A stretch of 64,000 bases of DNA from Sphingomonas sp. (GCF_029239295.1 NZ_JAQZBC010000016.1:1-64000); one strand, 5' to 3'; positions 1 to 9,010 are shown, counted from the first letter of the stretch. Translations and numbers: made by a program. Notes: generated by a model from the sequence alone, not told the origin.

Positions 1-1
1 T

Positions 2-1474
2 GATCCGTGGCTGCACACACGCGCCTGGGTGGATGAGGCAACGCGCGCGCTGGCGGCGGTCGGCGCGACGCTGATCCCGGTAGACACCAATCCGGTCGAT
101 GCGGTCTGGCCGGACCAGCCGGCAGCGTCGGACGCGCCGCTCGCGGTGCATGACGATACCCATGCCGGGCAGTCGTCGGCCGAGAAGCGCGCCGCCGTCG
201 CCGACTGGCTGGAGGCGCAGCGCGCCGATGCGGTGGTGCTCGCCGCGCTGGAATCGACTGCCTGGCTGCTCAACGTGCGCGGCGGTGACGTGTCGCGCAC
301 GCCTGTCGCCCTCTCCTATGCGGTGGTGAACGCGGACGGCACCGCCGATCTGTTCATCGCGCCGGAAAAGATGAGCGATGCGGTCGCCGCGCATCTCGGC
401 AACGCCGTGCGCGTGCATGACCGGCGCGCGTTCGCCGATGCGCTCGGCCAGTTCGCCGGCAAGCGCGTGGCGGTGGATCCCGCGCTCTCGGTTGCGGCCA
501 TTCCGCTCGCGATCGAGGCTGGCGGCGGCACGGTGCTGCCGCTCCGCGACCCGACCGTCATTCCACGCGCGACCAAGAATCCCGTCGAACAGGCCGGCCA
601 CCGCGCCGCCAGCATCCGCGATGGCGCCGCGCTCTCACGCTTCCTGCGCTGGATTGCGATCGAAGGGCCCAAGGGGCGCCAGACCGAACTGTCCGCCGCC
701 GCCAAGCTGGAGGAATTTCGCCGCGAGACGGGCGTGCTGAAGGACCTGTCGTTCGACGCCATCTCCGCCACCGGCCCGCACGGCGCGATCCCGCATTATC
801 ATGTGACCGAGGAATCCAGCCTGCCGATCGAAATGGGTCAGCTCTACCTGATCGATTCGGGCGGGCAGTATGTCGATGGCACGACCGATGTGACCCGCGT
901 CGTCCCGATCGGCTCGCCGACTGCCGAGATGCGCGATCGCTTCACCCGCGTGCTGAAGGGGCATATCGCGCTCGCCACCGCCGTCTTCCCGCGCGGCACG
1001 ACGGGCGCGCAGCTCGACGCGCTCGCCCGCCTTCCCTTGTGGCAAGCCGGGCTCGATTTCGCGCACGGCACCGGGCACGGCGTTGGCAGCTATCTCTCGG
1101 TGCACGAAGGCCCCGCCCGCATCGCCAAGCCAAGCTATCCTGGCGCCGGCCCGTCGGAGCCGCTGCTGCCCGGCATGATCCTTTCCAACGAGCCGGGCTA
1201 TTACAAGGCCGGCGAATACGGCATCCGGATCGAGAATCTGCTTCTCGTCGAGGAGCGGGACATCCCCGGCGGCGAGGCGACCATGCTCGCCTTCGAAACG
1301 CTCACCCTCGCGCCGATCGACCGTGACCTGATCGATCCGGCGCTATTGACCCCGACCGAACTGTCATGGCTCAATGACTATCATGCCCGGGTCGCAGCCA
1401 CGCTTGCCCCCGTGCTCGAGGGGGAGGAACGCGAGTGGATCGTCTCAAGGTGTTCGCCCATCACTGCCGGGTAA
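2..1474 (+). CDS. Xaa-Pro aminopeptidase (aminopeptidase P, M24 family), 5' end cut by the window
   Basis: Cytoplasmic metallopeptidase that removes the first residue from peptides with proline in second place. The frame is open to the left edge (first codons read DPWLHTRAW), so the N-terminus is missing; about 490 residues are visible of a family usually near 600. The middle creatinase-like domain is followed by the pita-bread catalytic domain. All expected metal ligands are visible: the two Asp of LIDSGGQYVDGTTDVTR, His of HGTGHGVG, Glu of SNEPGYY and Glu of GIRIENL. The extra C-terminal region is typical of the long, three-domain aminopeptidase P form. The last 40 bases overlap a small gene in another frame on the same strand. 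Family assignment is firm; the true start lies outside the window. Confidence 0.93.
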   Translation, partial: DPWLHTRAWVDEATRALAAVGATLIPVDTNPVDAVWPDQPAASDAPLAVHDDTHAGQSSAEKRAAVADWLEAQRADAVVLAALESTAWLLNVRGGDVSRTPVALSYAVVNADGTADLFIAPEKMSDAVAAHLGNAVRVHDRRAFADALGQFAGKRVAVDPALSVAAIPLAIEAGGGTVLPLRDPTVIPRATKNPVEQAGHRAASIRDGAALSRFLRWIAIEGPKGRQTELSAAAKLEEFRRETGVLKDLSFDAISATGPHGAIPHYHVTEESSLPIEMGQLYLIDSGGQYVDGTTDVTRVVPIGSPTAEMRDRFTRVLKGHIALATAVFPRGTTGAQLDALARLPLWQAGLDFAHGTGHGVGSYLSVHEGPARIAKPSYPGAGPSEPLLPGMILSNEPGYYKAGEYGIRIENLLLVEERDIPGGEATMLAFETLTLAPIDRDLIDPALLTPTELSWLNDYHARVAATLAPVLEGEEREWIVSRCSPITAG

Positions 1475-1569
1475 CCTTGCCCTGGGCGGTGGTCGGCGGG
1501 GCGGCGCTGACCATCGCCTATCTGGCGGGCGATTTCTGCTACGCGGTGGGGCGCTTCGTCGCCGACTGA
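1435..1569 (+). CDS. small putative membrane protein, 44 aa
   Basis: GTG-started frame coding for 44 residues, beginning MDRLKVFAHHC. It has one hydrophobic segment (about residues 15-30, PWAVVGGAALTIAYLAG) and could be a single-pass inner-membrane peptide. Evidence that it is real: a perfect GGAGG at 1423-1427 sits 7 bases before the GTG, and nearly every codon ends in G or C, whereas the overlapping end of the aminopeptidase frame does not show this bias. It begins inside the aminopeptidase gene and would be co-transcribed with it. Its last 31 bases overlap the convergent 49-aa gene. I recognise no family and assign no function. Confidence 0.5.
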   Translation: MDRLKVFAHHCRVTLPWAVVGGAALTIAYLAGDFCYAVGRFVAD

Positions 1570-1688
1570 TCGTCGCCTTCGTCCGCCGCGGCAGACTCCT
1601 TTGCGCCGCGCGCCTGTTCCTTGCGCCGTCGCAGGTTCGCCCGCAGCGCCGCGGCCAACCGCGCGTCCCGTTCTTCCTTGCTTTCCAT
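1539..1688 (-). CDS. small conserved Arg/Ala-rich protein, 49 aa
   Basis: Frame of 49 codons starting MESKEERDARLAAALRANL. The segment RLAAALRANLRRRKEQAR (residues 10-27) matches in style a short protein found widely in sphingomonads, with an amphipathic basic helix followed by a polar, disordered tail. Third positions are mostly G/C. It is too short for most gene callers. It runs convergent to the 44-aa gene and overlaps it by 31 bases. It lies divergent from the tRNA-Thr gene. The function is unknown; the basic helix could bind nucleic acid or another protein, but that is only a guess. Confidence 0.6.
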   Translation of the reverse strand: MESKEERDARLAAALRANLRRRKEQARGAKESAAADEGDDQSATKRPTA

Positions 1689-1718
1689 GGAAACGGGCTA
1701 TCGCTCGACTTTAGCGCC

Positions 1719-1747
1719 TTGACAATCGGTCGCCGCTCGTCTCTAGC
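1719..1747 (+). promoter_or_regulatory. candidate promoter for tRNA-Thr
   Basis: A perfect -35 hexamer TTGACA (1719-1724) is followed after 17 bases by TCTAGC (1742-1747), a weak -10. This would place transcription start about 25 bases before the tRNA. The good -35 and correct spacing support it; the -10 is poor. Confidence 0.5.
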
Positions 1748-1777
1748 GCCCCCTCGCCCGCCGATCGCGGGCCGAGT

Positions 1778-1852
<75 letters not shown>

Positions 1853-2134
1853 TTTTCCCCAGACCTGTTCCGGCGAGACGATCGCCCGTGGCGTAGGGCG
1901 CCCGGGTGTCTTGGACGTCCCATTCACGCGAGCGGGGACAGCAAGACTGTTCTTCAGCAGGCGACGCACGCGTCCGGCGCGTCTGACCCTGAAAGTCTTC
2001 ACGCCCCGCCGCCGCCAACGCCCCTTGGGTGATCTTACTGATTGCCGCGCAGCGCCCGCGCGCCGCATCTCACGTCGCGGCGGTTGGCCTGTGCGATTGC
2101 AGGCTCGATCGTACGCTGCGGCAAAGGATGACGT
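1853..2134. other. intergenic stretch without a supported gene
   Basis: About 280 bases between tRNA-Thr and the SDR gene. It begins with a short TTTTCCCC run that could help end the tRNA transcript. I find no convincing reading frame, repeat of the tRNA end, integrase or hairpin. The ribosome binding site of the next gene (AAAGGA, 2123-2128) is at its right edge. Confidence 0.5.
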
Positions 2135-2917
2135 GTGGCCGATCGCTTGTTTGATCCCGAACGATTTCGCCTCACCGGTCAGGTGGCGGTGATCACCGGC
2201 GCGGGCAGCGGCATCGGGCGCGGCATCGCCAGGCTCTTTGCCGGGGCGGGCGCCGCCGTGGTGGTGAGCGATCTCGATCTCGACAAGGCAGAGGCCGTCG
2301 CGGCCGATCTTCGCGCAGGCGGCGCCCGCGCGCTCGGTGTCGCGTGCAATGTCACGCTGGAAGCGGACCTGGTGAGCGCGGTCGACGCCGCGATCAGGGA
2401 ATTCGGTGCGCTCACCATCCTTGCGAACAATGCCGGCGGCGGCGGGCCCAAACCGTTCGACATGCCGATGGAGGATTTCCGCCGCGCCTTTGAACTGAAC
2501 GTCTTCTCCTCGTTCCGGCTGGCGCAGCTTGCCGCCCCGCACATGGCGGCGCACGGTTCTGGTGCGATCCTCAACATCTCATCGATGGCGGGAGAGAACC
2601 GCAACCGCCACATGGCGTCCTACGCCGCGTCAAAGGCTGCGGTGAATCACCTCACGCGCAACATCGCCTATGACCTCGGGCCGTCCGGCATCCGCGTCAA
2701 CGCCATCGCGCCGGGTGCGACCAAGACCGATGCGCTCGCCTCCGTCCTGACGCCGGAGATCGAGAAGGCGATGCTGCGCCATACCCCGCTGCCGCGCCTC
2801 GGCACCCCCGACGACATCGCCTATGCCGCGCTCTTCCTCTGCTCGCCCGCCGCATCCTGGATCAGTGGGCAGATCCTCACTGTGTCGGGCGGCGGCGTCC
2901 AGGAACTCGATGGATGA
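2135..2917 (+). CDS. SDR-family oxidoreductase (hydroxysteroid dehydrogenase-like)
   Basis: Classical short-chain dehydrogenase/reductase of 260 residues, resembling the 7-alpha-hydroxysteroid dehydrogenase group. The cofactor motif TGAGSGIG lies near residues 20-27, the NNAGG motif near 95, and the catalytic Ser-Tyr-Lys is seen in NISSMAG and SYAASKAA. The Asp in VVSDLDLDK after the second strand suggests NAD rather than NADP. I chose the GTG start because AAAGGA lies 6 bases upstream and the protein then begins with the usual short N-terminal extension. The substrate cannot be told from sequence; steroid-like, bile acid or short acyl alcohols are all possible. It is followed after about 100 bases by the MarC-like gene. 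Confidence 0.88.
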   Translation: MADRLFDPERFRLTGQVAVITGAGSGIGRGIARLFAGAGAAVVVSDLDLDKAEAVAADLRAGGARALGVACNVTLEADLVSAVDAAIREFGALTILANNAGGGGPKPFDMPMEDFRRAFELNVFSSFRLAQLAAPHMAAHGSGAILNISSMAGENRNRHMASYAASKAAVNHLTRNIAYDLGPSGIRVNAIAPGATKTDALASVLTPEIEKAMLRHTPLPRLGTPDDIAYAALFLCSPAASWISGQILTVSGGGVQELDG

Positions 2918-3019
2918 TCGCGACGCCAGCCGCTGTTCCCGCTCGTGAGCTTTCACCCCGCCCGATCGTCGGGCGACTGCGCCGCGGAGGCGGCCGCCTG
3001 ACACGGAAGCGAGGCTCCT

Positions 3020-3610
3020 ATGGAATTCCCGGCGGGAATGCTCTTCGGTTTGCTCTTCATGACCATGGGGCCGATCCGCGCCGTGGCGGTATTCGCGACC
3101 GTCGGGACGGATGACAATGCGCCCGGCGTCCGCCGGCTGGCCGCGCGCGCCGCGCTGCTCACGGCACTCGCCTTCGTTCTTGCCGTCTATGGCGGCACCG
3201 GCACGCTCGCCTCGTGGGACGTGTCGCTTCCGGTACTGATCGGCAGCGCCGGCGTCGTGCTGCTGGCGCTCTCGCTCCAGTCGCTGCTCGTCCCCGCGGC
3301 TCAAAGCCCCGCGCTGCTCGATCCGCAGAAGCTGCGCCCGACCACGCTGGTCTTCCCCGGCCTCTTCCCGCCGATCGCGGTGACGATCCCGATCATCTTT
3401 GCCGCCGCCGTGCCGGATACGCGTGCCCAGCTGGAGATCATTGCCATCGGCCTTGGCATCATCCTCCTCAACTGGCTGCTGATGCTGCGCGCCAAGTGGC
3501 TGATGCGCAAAATGGGCCCCAGCCCGCTGGAGATCATGGGCGCGGTATTCGGCGTGCTGCAGGTGGCGCTGGCGATGCAGTTCATCGTCAACGCCGTGAA
3601 GATGCTGTGA
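3020..3610 (+). CDS. MarC-like (UPF0056) integral membrane protein
   Basis: Protein of 196 residues made almost entirely of hydrophobic segments, about six predicted membrane spans. The motif ATVGTDDNAPGVRRLAARAA between spans 1 and 2 is the usual MarC-family signature, and PTTLVFPGLFPPIAVTIPI is the later conserved loop. The family is widespread in the inner membrane; its biochemical role is not settled, and the early link to multiple antibiotic resistance is not generally supported. GAGG lies 5 bases before the ATG. It follows the SDR gene on the same strand but no shared function is evident. Confidence 0.85.
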   Translation: MEFPAGMLFGLLFMTMGPIRAVAVFATVGTDDNAPGVRRLAARAALLTALAFVLAVYGGTGTLASWDVSLPVLIGSAGVVLLALSLQSLLVPAAQSPALLDPQKLRPTTLVFPGLFPPIAVTIPIIFAAAVPDTRAQLEIIAIGLGIILLNWLLMLRAKWLMRKMGPSPLEIMGAVFGVLQVALAMQFIVNAVKML

Positions 3611-3698
3611 GCGGCGTGGGGCATCATGTCCCATGGCGATCGGGCCACCACCGGCATACAAGCCGGCGCCGACGCGCTGCGCACAACAGGGAAGCAAG

Positions 3699-4001
3699 AT
3701 GGCCGACGACGAATATGTCTATGACGAGGAAAGCGGCGAATGGCTGCCGGCGAACGAGCTTGCCGCCAAGCGCGCGCATGCCGATCAGGTGGAGGTGCGC
3801 GACGCGGTCGGCAATCTGCTGGCGGACGGCGATCAGGTCACGCTGATAAAGGATCTCGAGGTCAAGGGCGCGGGCCAGACGCTGAAGCGCGGCACGCTCA
3901 TCAAGTCGATCCGGCTGACCGGCGACCCGCAGGAAATCGACTGCCGCTACGAAGGGATCAAGGGCTTGGTGCTGCGCGCCGAATTCGTCCGCAAGCGGTA
4001 G
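3699..4001 (+). CDS. PhnA-like protein (alkylphosphonate utilization protein family)
   Basis: Short protein of 100 residues. The C-terminal half (about 30-100) matches the PhnA/YjdM domain: DAVGNLLADGDQVTLIKDL, then KGAGQTLKRGTLIKSIRLT, and GLVLRAEFVRKR at the end. The N-terminal zinc ribbon of the longer E. coli protein is replaced by a short acidic lead (DDEYVYDEESGEW), the form usual in alphaproteobacteria. I chose the ATG at 3699, with GGGAAG upstream, over an in-frame ATG 66 bases earlier whose lead has no conserved features. Despite the name, a role in phosphonate breakdown is not established for this family. A hairpin follows the stop. Confidence 0.85.
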   Translation: MADDEYVYDEESGEWLPANELAAKRAHADQVEVRDAVGNLLADGDQVTLIKDLEVKGAGQTLKRGTLIKSIRLTGDPQEIDCRYEGIKGLVLRAEFVRKR

Positions 4002-4015
4002 CGCGTGGGCGTTGG

Positions 4016-4042
4016 CCCGGTCCTTGTGCGACAAGGAACGGG
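4016..4042. terminator. hairpin between convergent genes
   Basis: Inverted repeat CCCG-G-TCCTTGT / ACAAGGA-A-CGGG with loop GCG: eleven pairs and one mismatch. It lies between the ends of the PhnA-like gene and the convergent thioesterase gene, where a bidirectional terminator is expected. There is no clear T run on either side. Confidence 0.55.
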
Positions 4043-4062
4043 CGCGCACCATCGGCGACCGT

Positions 4063-4527
4063 TCAGGCCGTTTTGGGACGCCGCGTGATCTTCTTGATCA
4101 CCCCGGAATAGCTCATCACCGCGTCGCCTGCGTCGTCGATCACACCGCGCACGAAGATCAGGCTGCGCCCGGCCTTCACCACTTCGCCGCGCGCAGTCAG
4201 CAGGCGGCCGGGTACCGCTGCCCCGACGAACTCGGCGTTCAGCGTCGCCGTAACGCCATGGAACGCCGGCAGCACGGCCGATGCCACCATGAACAGCGAG
4301 AAATCGGCAAAAGTCAGCAGCGCGCCGCCATGGACATTGCCGCCGCCGTTGCGGTTCTTCGCCTCAGGGCGGAATCCGCATTCGATCTGGCCCGCGGCAT
4401 CATAGCGGCCGAAGAACGGCCCGGCATGATCCTCGAACGGGTCGGTGCCCGGCCAGCTTAGCCACCCCTGCCATTCGCCCTCGTTGATCGGCGTCAGCGC
4501 GACGCCCGGATTGGTCGTGATGTCCAC
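4063..4527 (-). CDS. PaaI-family hotdog thioesterase
   Basis: Acyl-CoA thioesterase-like protein of 154 residues with the single hotdog fold. The motif GGNVHGGALLTFADFSLF (about residues 54-71) holds the HGG turn and the start of the central helix typical of PaaI-type enzymes. The C-terminal strands (RLLTARGEVVKAGRSLIFV) also fit. I placed the start at the GTG (4527) preceded by AGAGAGG at a 5-base distance; the frame stays open further upstream, but that part overlaps the neighbour and looks unconserved. The natural substrate is unknown; it might hydrolyse medium-chain or aromatic acyl-CoA. The flippase gene ends 68 bases upstream on the same strand. Confidence 0.85.
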   Translation of the reverse strand: MDITTNPGVALTPINEGEWQGWLSWPGTDPFEDHAGPFFGRYDAAGQIECGFRPEAKNRNGGGNVHGGALLTFADFSLFMVASAVLPAFHGVTATLNAEFVGAAVPGRLLTARGEVVKAGRSLIFVRGVIDDAGDAVMSYSGVIKKITRRPKTA

Positions 4528-4595
4528 GATGCCCTCTCTTGGTTCCGTGATGTTGAACTGCGTTTCGCCCGCGCCGCTCCCCTTGGCGGCCGCGC

Positions 4596-6113
4596 TCAGC
4601 GCGCCGGCGATCCGACGTTCGGCAGCGTCGCCTCCTCCGCGTTGGGCATGTTCCCGAACAGCGCGCGATCGGCCGGCGTGAAGGCCCAGCGCCACAGGAC
4701 GAACAGGTAAACAGCAGCAATCGCCGGAATACCGAACACGATCTCGGCCCACTCATAATCGTGCGGCAGCAAGGTGACCGCCCCGCCAACGACCAACGCC
4801 GCCAGCATCGCCCACAGCAATGGCCAGCGCAGCGGCGATACCGGTGCCGACAGGATGTGGCGAAGCAAGCGCGCCTTGACGACCGAGGTCAGCGCCACGC
4901 TCACCATCAGCGCCACCGCTGGGCCCGCCGCCTGCGCCTCTGCCGACCAGCCCAACTGCCGCATCGCGACGATCAGACCGAAACTCAGCGCCACCTGGAA
5001 CACCAGCATCACCGCTGAAATCAGCAGATTGCGATGCCGCGCGGTATAGACCAGCGCCGTCTCGCACACCGCCCCGGTCGACGCGAGCACCTCGGCAAAC
5101 AGCAGGAAGGCGAGCGCCGCGGTTCCGGCCACGAACTGCGGCCCGACCGTGCCCATTACCGCCTCGCCCGGGATCGACCCCATCAGCGCCAGGCCAAGCT
5201 GCGCCGCCATGATCCAGAAGGCGACCTGTCGCACCTGGTTGGCGATCGCCTGCCGGTCGTTCACCGCCAGGCTCTGCGTGATGACCGGGCCCAGGATCGG
5301 ATCGAACGATGTCTTCAGCTTCTGCGGCAGGCTCGCGACCTGCTGGGCCATATAATAGATGCCGACGATCTTCGGCTCGAACATCACGCCCAGGATGAAG
5401 CGGTCGACGTTGCGTGATCCCCATTCGAACGCATCCGCGCCCGCGAGTGGCACATTGTCGCGGATCATGCCGATCAACTCGGTCACGCGCGGCGTCCACC
5501 CGCGCGGCAGGCCATAACTGCGCACCAGCGGGACGATCGAGGCGATCAGCGCCGCCGTCATCGACGCGACATAGCTCAGCACCAGCCCGTCGGTGATCGT
5601 GAAGAAGGAGAATATCCACGCAGCGATCGATATCGTCCACGGCTCCACCACCGCGCGCGCCGTCACTGCCGCCTTAACATTGTGGCGATAGGCGAGCGCC
5701 GCCAGGCTGACGTCCGACCAGGCGATCGCCAGCACGATCAACCCCAGCCATCGGTCCAGCCCGACGATGGGAGTGTTGGGGTACATGATCTCCGGCACGG
5801 TCCACAGCACCGCGCTGGCCGCCAGCGACATGATGGCCGCCACGACCAGGCCGTCGGCCACGACATGGACATGCGGCCGGTCGGTCCGGCTCAGTGCCTG
5901 CGCGAGCCCGCGTTTCAGCCCCAGCGTCGCGACCAACGCGGCCAGTTCCACCACCACCACCGCGATGGCGAAGCGACCGACCAGATCCGGGCCGTACAGC
6001 CGCCCGGCGATGAACAGGAACGGGATGCGCGCTGCCAGCCGCAGGATGAACCCGGCGACGTTCGTCCGCCCGCCCTTGGCGAGCTGCGCGATATCCTGCG
6101 AGGATTCGGTCAT
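4596..6113 (-). CDS. polysaccharide flippase (MOP superfamily, Wzx/RfbX-like)
   Basis: Inner-membrane protein of 505 residues with about 12-14 hydrophobic spans, of the oligosaccharide flippase group of the MOP exporter superfamily. The conserved N-terminal pattern, with GGRTNVAGFILRLAARIPF followed by RLYGPDLVGRFA, is typical. Such proteins move lipid-linked glycan units across the inner membrane for O-antigen, capsule or exopolysaccharide assembly. No glycosyltransferase or polymerase is adjacent, so its cargo is unclear; other sugar-nucleotide genes are scattered through this window. It is followed on the same strand by the thioesterase gene, which looks unrelated. Confidence 0.85.
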   Translation of the reverse strand: MTESSQDIAQLAKGGRTNVAGFILRLAARIPFLFIAGRLYGPDLVGRFAIAVVVVELAALVATLGLKRGLAQALSRTDRPHVHVVADGLVVAAIMSLAASAVLWTVPEIMYPNTPIVGLDRWLGLIVLAIAWSDVSLAALAYRHNVKAAVTARAVVEPWTISIAAWIFSFFTITDGLVLSYVASMTAALIASIVPLVRSYGLPRGWTPRVTELIGMIRDNVPLAGADAFEWGSRNVDRFILGVMFEPKIVGIYYMAQQVASLPQKLKTSFDPILGPVITQSLAVNDRQAIANQVRQVAFWIMAAQLGLALMGSIPGEAVMGTVGPQFVAGTAALAFLLFAEVLASTGAVCETALVYTARHRNLLISAVMLVFQVALSFGLIVAMRQLGWSAEAQAAGPAVALMVSVALTSVVKARLLRHILSAPVSPLRWPLLWAMLAALVVGGAVTLLPHDYEWAEIVFGIPAIAAVYLFVLWRWAFTPADRALFGNMPNAEEATLPNVGSPAR

Positions 6114-6159
6114 GCCCGTGCGGCCATCGGTCCGACGGTCGGGAAATCAGCCGGCGTGA

Positions 6160-8940
6160 TCAATGCGCCGCTCCCCAGCTGGCGCCGGTGCCGATCTCCA
6201 CTGCCAGCGGCACGTCGAGCTTCACCGATGGCTCGGCTGCGGTCGCCATTACGCGTTCGATCACCGGCTTCGCCGCCTCGACCTCACCTTCGGGCACCTC
6301 GAACACCAATTCGTCGTGCACCTGCAGCAGCATGCGCGTGCCGGTCAGCCCGGCCTCGGCCAGCGCCGGTTCCATCCGTGCCATGGCACGTTTGATGATG
6401 TCGGCGCTCGTGCCCTGGATCGGCGCGTTGATCGCGGCACGCTCGGCGCCCTGCCGCTCGTGCTGCACCTTGCTCTTGATCCGCGGGAAGTGGGTCTTGC
6501 GGCCGAACAGCGTCTCGGTGAAGCCCTGCTCGCGCACTGCCTGCAGCGTTTCCGCAATATAGCGGTTGATGCCGGGGAAGCGCTCGAAATAGCGGTCGAT
6601 CATCGCCTGCGCCTCGTCCGCCGTGACGTCGAGCCGCCCGGCAAGACCCCAGCGGCTGATGCCGTAGAGGATCGCGAAGTTGATCGTCTTCGCCCGTCCG
6701 CGGGTGTCGCGATCGACCGTGCCGAACAGCTCCTGCGCGGTCAGCGAGTGAATGTCGTCGCCGCGCGCGAACGCTTCCTTCAGCGCCGGCACGTCCGCCA
6801 TGTGCGCCGCCAGCCGAAGCTCGATCTGCGAATAGTCCGCCGCCAGGATGACGTTGCCGGGCTCGGCGACGAAGGCGTCGCGAATCTGCCGGCCGATCTC
6901 GGTGCGGATCGGGATGTTCTGCAAATTCGGGTCGGTGGATGACAGGCGCCCGGTCTGCGCGCCGGTCAGCGAATAGCTGGTGTGGACGCGGCCCGTCGCC
7001 GGGTTGATCTGCTCCTGCAGCGCATCGGTATAGGTGGATTTCAGCTTCGACAGCTGGCGCCAGTCGAGCACCCGCGCGGCAATTTCCTTGCCCGGCGAAT
7101 CCTTGTCCGCCGCGATCCGCTCCAGCTCGTTTACATCGGTCGAATAGACGCCGCTCTTGCCCTTGCGGCCGCCCTTGATGCCCATCTTCTCGAACAGCAC
7201 ATCGCCCAGCTGCTTGGGGCTGCCGATCGTGAACGGTGTGCCCGCAATGCCGTGGATCACGCCTTCCAACTCGACCATCTGGGTAGCAAACTCGCTCGAC
7301 AGCCCTGCCAGCCGCTCGCGATCCACCTTGATCCCGTGGCGCTCCATCCGCGCGATCACCGCGACGAGTGGCCGATCGACCATCTCGTACACCCGCGTTG
7401 CCCGCTCGATCGGCAAGCGCGTCCGGAACCTGCGCCACAGCCGCAACGTCACGTCAGCGTCCTCGGCGGCGTAGCGCGTCGCGGCGGCCAGATCGACCTG
7501 GTTGAACCCGATCGCCTTCTTGCCCGTGCCCGTCACGTCCTTGTACGCGATGCAGCTGTGCGACAGGTGGGTGGCGGCCAACTCGTCCATGCCGTGGCCA
7601 TGCAGCCCGGCATCCAGGTCGAAACTCATGACGATCGTGTCGTCATACGGCGTGACGTCGATCCCCAGCCGCCCGAGCACGACCAGATCGTATTTCAGGT
7701 TGTGCCCGATCTTCAGCACCGCCGGATCCTCCAGCAGCGGCTTCAGCTTGGCGAGCGCCACATCACGATCGAGCTGCGCGGGCTTCTCGGCAAACATATC
7801 GCCGCCGCCACCCTCTCCGACATGCCCCAGTGGCACGTAGCAGGCGAGGTTGGGCGCCAACGCCATCGACACGCCGACCAGTTCGGCCAGCATCGGATCC
7901 TTGGCGGTCGTCTCGGTATCGATCGCGACCCAGCCCTGATGCCGCGAGACCGCGATCCAGCGGTCCAGCGCATCCTCATCGACGACGGTTTCGTAATTGT
8001 CGTGGTCGCAGGGTGGATCCTCCTCCTGCGGCACGCCGACCGGCTCGGGCGGGGTCGGATCGACGCCGTCGTTCTGCTCGGCCGCCAGCTTCGTGAGGAG
8101 GGACTTGAACCCGTGATGCTCCAGAAACGCGCGCAGCGGCGCTTCGGGAATGCCGTCGAGCGCCATTTCCTCCAGCGGATGCGGCAGCGGCACGTCGCAC
8201 GCCAGTTCCACCAGCTTGCGCGATAGCCGAGCCTGATCGGCGAACTCGATCAGATTGTCGCGCAGCTTGCCCTTCTTCATCTCGGGCGCGGCGGCGAGAA
8301 CCGCTTCGACGCTGCCATGCTCCAGGATCAGCTTCGCCGCCGTCTTGGGGCCGACCCCGGGCACGCCCGGCACATTGTCGACGCTGTCGCCCATCAGCGC
8401 CAGAACTTCGCCGAGCTTGTCCGGCCCGACGCCGAACTTCTCCACCACCTCCGGCGGGCCGAAGCGCTTGTCCTTCATCGTGTCGAGCATGTCGATGCCC
8501 GGTTCGGTCAGCAGCTGCATCAGATCCTTGTCGGAACTGACGATCGTCACTTGCCAGCCCTGCGCCAGCGCCGCCTTGCTGTACGACGCGATCAGGTCAT
8601 CGGCTTCCCACCCCGCTTCCTCGATGCACGGCAGCGAGAAAGCGCGCGTGGCATCGCGGATCATCGGGAACTGCGGCTTCAGATCCTCGGGCGCTGGCGG
8701 GCGATGCGCCTTGTACTGATCGTATAATTCGTTGCGGAACGTCGTCTCGGATTTGTCGAGGATGACGGCCAGATGGCTTGGGCCATCCGCATTGTGCAGG
8801 TCGTTAGCCAGCTTCCACAACATGGTGGTGTAGCCATAGACCGCGCCGGCCGGCTCGCCGTGCTTGTTCGTGAGCTTCGGCAGCACGTGGTACGCGCGGA
8901 AAATGAAGCTCGAGCCATCGACGAGGTAAAGGTGCGGCAT
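6160..8940 (-). CDS. polA: DNA polymerase I
   Basis: Full-length 926-residue polymerase with all three domains. The N-terminal 5'-3' nuclease begins LYLVDGSSFIFRAYH and contains DDLIASY and GDSVDNVPG. The middle 3'-5' proofreading domain keeps its acidic residues: DTETT, the GHNLKYDLVVL segment and YAAEDAD. The polymerase domain has motif A (LAADYSQIELRLAAH), motif B (RGRAKTINFAILYG) and motif C (QVHDELVF). It acts in Okazaki fragment processing and excision repair. No SOS box is visible upstream. The start codon matches the normal N-terminus of the family, although the ribosome binding site is weak. Confidence 0.98.
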   Translation of the reverse strand: MPHLYLVDGSSFIFRAYHVLPKLTNKHGEPAGAVYGYTTMLWKLANDLHNADGPSHLAVILDKSETTFRNELYDQYKAHRPPAPEDLKPQFPMIRDATRAFSLPCIEEAGWEADDLIASYSKAALAQGWQVTIVSSDKDLMQLLTEPGIDMLDTMKDKRFGPPEVVEKFGVGPDKLGEVLALMGDSVDNVPGVPGVGPKTAAKLILEHGSVEAVLAAAPEMKKGKLRDNLIEFADQARLSRKLVELACDVPLPHPLEEMALDGIPEAPLRAFLEHHGFKSLLTKLAAEQNDGVDPTPPEPVGVPQEEDPPCDHDNYETVVDEDALDRWIAVSRHQGWVAIDTETTAKDPMLAELVGVSMALAPNLACYVPLGHVGEGGGGDMFAEKPAQLDRDVALAKLKPLLEDPAVLKIGHNLKYDLVVLGRLGIDVTPYDDTIVMSFDLDAGLHGHGMDELAATHLSHSCIAYKDVTGTGKKAIGFNQVDLAAATRYAAEDADVTLRLWRRFRTRLPIERATRVYEMVDRPLVAVIARMERHGIKVDRERLAGLSSEFATQMVELEGVIHGIAGTPFTIGSPKQLGDVLFEKMGIKGGRKGKSGVYSTDVNELERIAADKDSPGKEIAARVLDWRQLSKLKSTYTDALQEQINPATGRVHTSYSLTGAQTGRLSSTDPNLQNIPIRTEIGRQIRDAFVAEPGNVILAADYSQIELRLAAHMADVPALKEAFARGDDIHSLTAQELFGTVDRDTRGRAKTINFAILYGISRWGLAGRLDVTADEAQAMIDRYFERFPGINRYIAETLQAVREQGFTETLFGRKTHFPRIKSKVQHERQGAERAAINAPIQGTSADIIKRAMARMEPALAEAGLTGTRMLLQVHDELVFEVPEGEVEAAKPVIERVMATAAEPSVKLDVPLAVEIGTGASWGAAH

Positions 8941-9010
8941 GGTGGCCGCTTAGCGGATCGGCGCGCCGCGAACAAACGGTCCGGTAGCGGCCGTGTCGCG
9001 GCCGCCGGGC

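Noticed and set aside
1853..2134. tRNA-Thr as an integration site with a mobile element downstream.
   Set aside because: No integrase and no repeated copy of the tRNA 3' end found by eye in the following sequence.
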